From positions 1,860,001 to 1,924,000 of the forward strand of contig NZ_CP121679.1 in NCBI RefSeq assembly GCF_029760895.1: 64,000 bases of DNA, given 5' to 3'. The translations under genes were made by a program, and so were the position numbers. Every line of letters starts with the position of its first letter. Positions within the stretch are counted from its first letter, which is position 1. The notes under the pieces are model-generated. The model did no database searches, was not told the DNA's origin, and worked only from the letters and a program-made list of their open reading frames with translations. Source of the DNA: Ancylobacter sp. WKF20 (lineage in GTDB: Bacteria > Pseudomonadota > Alphaproteobacteria > Rhizobiales > Xanthobacteraceae). Shown one piece after another: positions 61,567 through 64,000 of the stretch.

Positions 61567-62745
61567 ATGACCATTCCTGCCCCCAAATCCGCACGCACCT
61601 TCTTCCTGCGCCCGCAGGACATGATCGGGATCGCGCTGCTCGCCCTCCTCCTGCTCGTCGTGCTGCCGCTGGCGCTGGATAATTTCCGCCTGCAGTTCGT
61701 CGGCAAGTACCTGACCTACGCCTTCGTCGCGCTCGGCCTCGTGCTGTGCTGGGGCTATGCCGGCATTCTCTCGCTCGGCCAGGGCGTGTTCTTCGGCCTC
61801 GGCGGCTACTGCATGGCGATGTATCTCAAGCTGGAAGCCTCCAGCGTCGAGAACACCAAGATCCAGTCGACGCCGGGCATCCCGGACTTCATGGACTGGA
61901 ACCAGATCACCTCCCTGCCCTGGTTCTGGGAGCCGTTCCGCAGCTTCGGCTTCACCACGCTGGCGGTAATCCTGGTGCCGGCGCTGTTCGCCCTCATCGT
62001 CGGCTACGCCATGTTCAAGCGGCGGGTCGGCGGCGTCTACTTCGCCATCATCACCCAGGCGCTAGCCGCCATCCTCACCATCCTCATCATCGGCCAGCAG
62101 GGCTATACGGGCGGCATCAACGGCATCACCGACCTGCGCACCCTGCACGGCTGGGACATCCGCACCGACAGCGCCAAGACCATCCTCTACTTCATCTGCG
62201 TCGGCCTGCTGCTCGCCTGCATCCTGCTTGCCTATTTCGTGAAGTCCTCCAAGCTCGGCCGCATCCTCGTCGCCATGCGCGACAAGGAGGACCGCGTCCG
62301 CTTCTCCGGCTACGACGTCTCCAGCTTCAAGATCTTCGTGTTCTGCCTGGCGGCCTCGCTCTCGGCGATCGGCGGGGCGATGTTCACCCTGCAGGTGGGC
62401 TTCATGTCGCCCTCCTTCGTCGGCATCGTGCCCTCCATCGAGATGGTCATCTACACGGCGGTCGGCGGGCGTCTCTCCATCCTTGGCGCCATCTACGGCA
62501 CGCTGCTGGTGAACTGGGCCAAGACCTCGTTCTCCGAGAGCTTCCCCGAGCTCTGGCTGTTCGGCCTCGGCGGCCTGTTCATCGCCGTGGTGCTGATCTT
62601 CCCGAACGGCATTGCCGGCCTCTGGCAGAGCTATGTCGCCCCGCGCCTCGGGCCGCTGTTCGGCGGGGCGCCGAAACGCCGCACCGCGCCGCCTTCCGCC
62701 AGCCCGCCGGCCTCCGGGCCGGTCGCCCCCGCCGCTGCCGAGTGA
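61567..62745 (+). CDS. urtC: Urea ABC transporter permease UrtC
   Basis: 392 aa, LivM-like. YLTYAFVALGLVLCWGYAGILSLGQGVFFGLGGYCMAMYLKLEAS, VGYAMFKRRVGGVYFAIITQALAAILTILIIGQQGYTGGINGITDL, GRILVAMRDKEDRVRFSGYDVSSFKIFVFCLAASLSAIGGAMFTLQVGFMSPSFVGIVPSIEMVIYTAVGGR. The insertion with STPGIPDFMDWNQ is typical of UrtC. Tail is proline/alanine-rich. Confidence 0.95.
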   Translation: MTIPAPKSARTFFLRPQDMIGIALLALLLLVVLPLALDNFRLQFVGKYLTYAFVALGLVLCWGYAGILSLGQGVFFGLGGYCMAMYLKLEASSVENTKIQSTPGIPDFMDWNQITSLPWFWEPFRSFGFTTLAVILVPALFALIVGYAMFKRRVGGVYFAIITQALAAILTILIIGQQGYTGGINGITDLRTLHGWDIRTDSAKTILYFICVGLLLACILLAYFVKSSKLGRILVAMRDKEDRVRFSGYDVSSFKIFVFCLAASLSAIGGAMFTLQVGFMSPSFVGIVPSIEMVIYTAVGGRLSILGAIYGTLLVNWAKTSFSESFPELWLFGLGGLFIAVVLIFPNGIAGLWQSYVAPRLGPLFGGAPKRRTAPPSASPPASGPVAPAAAE

Positions 62746-62758
62746 GGAGGCTCGCGCC

Positions 62759-63526
62759 ATGAACACCCAACTCATCACCGACACCATGAACAAGGACTTC
62801 GTTCTGGCGGTGGAAGGGCTCACCGTCTCCTTCGACGGCTTCAAGGCGGTCAACGACCTGTCCTTCTATGTCGATGAGAACGAGATCCGCGTCATCATCG
62901 GCCCGAACGGCGCCGGCAAGACAACCGTGCTCGATCTCATCTGCGGCCGCACCAAGGCCACCACCGGCTCGATCCGCTTCAAGGACCGCGAGCTGACCAA
63001 GATGAAGGAGCACGAGATCGTCCGCGCCGGCGTCGGCCGCAAGTTCCAGAACCCGTCGATCTATGAAGACCTGACCGTCTTCGAGAACCTGGAAATCTCC
63101 TACCCGAAGGGCCGCAACGTGGTGGGCGCCCTCACCTTCCGCCGCGACACCGCGGTGAAGGAGCGGGTGCAGGAGATCGCCGAGACCATCTTCCTCGCCG
63201 ACCAGCTCGACCAGCGCGCCGAATATCTCTCGCACGGCCAGAAGCAGTGGCTGGAGATCGGCATGCTGCTGATCCAGGACCCGGAACTACTGATGCTCGA
63301 CGAGCCGGTGGCCGGCATGAGCGTCTCCGAGCGCAAGAAGACGGCGGAACTGCTCAACACCATCATCAAGAACCGCTCGGTGATCGTGATCGAGCACGAC
63401 ATGAAGTTCGTCGAGGACATCGCCCACAAGGTGACGGTGCTGCACCAGGGCAAGATTCTCTCCGAAGGCTCCATGGCCAAGGTCCAGGCGGACCCCAAGG
63501 TCATCGAAGTCTATCTCGGCCATTGA
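62759..63526 (+). CDS. urtD: Urea ABC transporter ATP-binding protein UrtD
   Basis: 255 aa, GAGGAGG just upstream. VIIGPNGAGKTTVLDLICGRTKATTG (Walker A), LSHGQKQWLEIGMLLIQDPELLMLDEPVAGM (signature and Walker B), VIVIEHDMKFVEDIAHKVTVLHQGKILSEGSM. LivG-like with the UrtD pattern VGRKFQNPSIYEDLTVFENLEIS. Works with UrtE. Confidence 0.95.
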   Translation: MNTQLITDTMNKDFVLAVEGLTVSFDGFKAVNDLSFYVDENEIRVIIGPNGAGKTTVLDLICGRTKATTGSIRFKDRELTKMKEHEIVRAGVGRKFQNPSIYEDLTVFENLEISYPKGRNVVGALTFRRDTAVKERVQEIAETIFLADQLDQRAEYLSHGQKQWLEIGMLLIQDPELLMLDEPVAGMSVSERKKTAELLNTIIKNRSVIVIEHDMKFVEDIAHKVTVLHQGKILSEGSMAKVQADPKVIEVYLGH

Positions 63527-63536
63527 GGGACGCCCC

Positions 63537-64000
63537 ATGCTGAACGTCTCCAACCTCCATGTCTCCTATGGCGAGAGCGAAGTCCTGCACGGGCTGAACT
63601 TCACCGTCGCGCCCAATGAGATCATCGCGATCATGGGCCGCAACGGCATGGGCAAGACCACGCTCATGAAGTCGCTGATGGGCATCGTGCCGACCAAGAG
63701 CGGCACGGTGAGCGTCGGCGCGACCGATGTCACCAAGCTCAAGAGCTATGAACGCGTCGCCAACGGCGTCGCCTATGTGCCGCAGGGACGCATGATCTTC
63801 TCCACCATGACGGTGCAGGAGAACATCGAGACCGGGCTGATCCCGCGCGGCGAGAACAAGGTGCCGCCGGACATCTATGAGCTGTTCCCGGTGCTGCTCG
63901 AAATGAAGGGCCGGCGCGGAGGCAACCTCTCCGGCGGCCAGCAGCAGCAGCTCGCCATCGCCCGCGCACTCGCCACCGACCCCAAGGTGCTGCTGCTCGA
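63537..64000 (+). CDS. urtE: Urea ABC transporter ATP-binding protein UrtE, partial (right edge)
   Basis: Begins MLNVSNLHVSYGESEVLHGLNF at 63537 and continues past the end; 154 codons are inside. IAIMGRNGMGKTTLMKSLMGIVP is Walker A; GNLSGGQQQQLAIARALATDPKVLLLD the signature and start of Walker B. The asparagine in MGRNGMGK and the AYVPQGRMIFSTMTVQENIETGL block are typical of UrtE (LivF-like). The stop lies outside the window. Confidence 0.94.
   Translation, partial: MLNVSNLHVSYGESEVLHGLNFTVAPNEIIAIMGRNGMGKTTLMKSLMGIVPTKSGTVSVGATDVTKLKSYERVANGVAYVPQGRMIFSTMTVQENIETGLIPRGENKVPPDIYELFPVLLEMKGRRGGNLSGGQQQQLAIARALATDPKVLLL

Overview
The window is about 64 kb of high-GC chromosomal DNA with alphaproteobacterial gene content: a fused MrpA/B antiporter operon, urtABCDE urea transport, AcoR/AldB-type acetaldehyde metabolism, FecI/FecR iron signalling and TonB-dependent siderophore receptors. 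The style (dense GC-rich genes, RAxxR Sel1 proteins, NCS1-kinase fusion next to urt) suggests a free-living Hyphomicrobiales bacterium such as a Xanthobacteraceae member (Ancylobacter/Starkeya/Xanthobacter-like). That placement is inference, because no rRNA gene is present.

Layout. 1-12.5 kb is mostly core: the N-terminal part of a TonB receptor, a Sel1 protein, a lipid kinase, a SIMPL-domain protein, a small AT-rich patch (4.3-5.3 kb) with a tiny membrane protein and an XRE regulator, a ClpP-like secreted protein, a PQQ-type sugar dehydrogenase, PhnA, IlvD, and a LemA/TPM/TPM operon. A tRNA with a CAT anticodon at 12490-12565 is the insertion site of a 17.2-kb island.

The island (12550-29789) is bounded by a 16-bp direct repeat of the tRNA 3' end. 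It has a leftward early operon (Tat-like exported protein, HTH-less S24 peptidase, lone ClpX-type zinc finger, acidic protein, MerR-like protein, two small HTH proteins, integrase), a divergent XRE repressor with two palindromic operators, and AT-rich cargo. The cargo is an AAA ATPase/TOPRIM pair and a membrane protein/small protein/trypsin-like protease cluster. Then comes a complete leftward head and packaging module (portal, S78 protease, HK97 capsid, connector, HNH, P27 small and large terminase). There are no tail, lysis or replication genes apart from a frameshifted scrap of a tape-measure gene. This resembles a capsid-forming phage-inducible chromosomal island, or a prophage reduced to that state. 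It is the most interesting part of the window.

30-39.7 kb holds an MBL-fold hydrolase and a leftward siderophore-uptake operon: ECF sigma, FecR, STN-domain receptor with an RBS-pairing leader, FhuD-, FhuB- and FhuC-like proteins, and a siderophore-esterase-like hydrolase. 39.9-43.1 kb has an MFS exporter, a secreted metallophosphoesterase and an XRE protein homologous to the island repressor. 43.2-49.2 kb is the mrp cation/proton antiporter operon. 49.5-53.8 kb is an AcoR-type sigma-54 activator divergent from aldB plus a DUF779 gene, with a recognisable sigma-54 promoter and activator palindrome. 54.4-64 kb holds a LuxR-type response regulator and a fused NCS1-transporter/hybrid histidine kinase, divergent from urtABCD and a truncated urtE. 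The pairing suggests sensing of urea or a related nitrogen compound coupled to its uptake.
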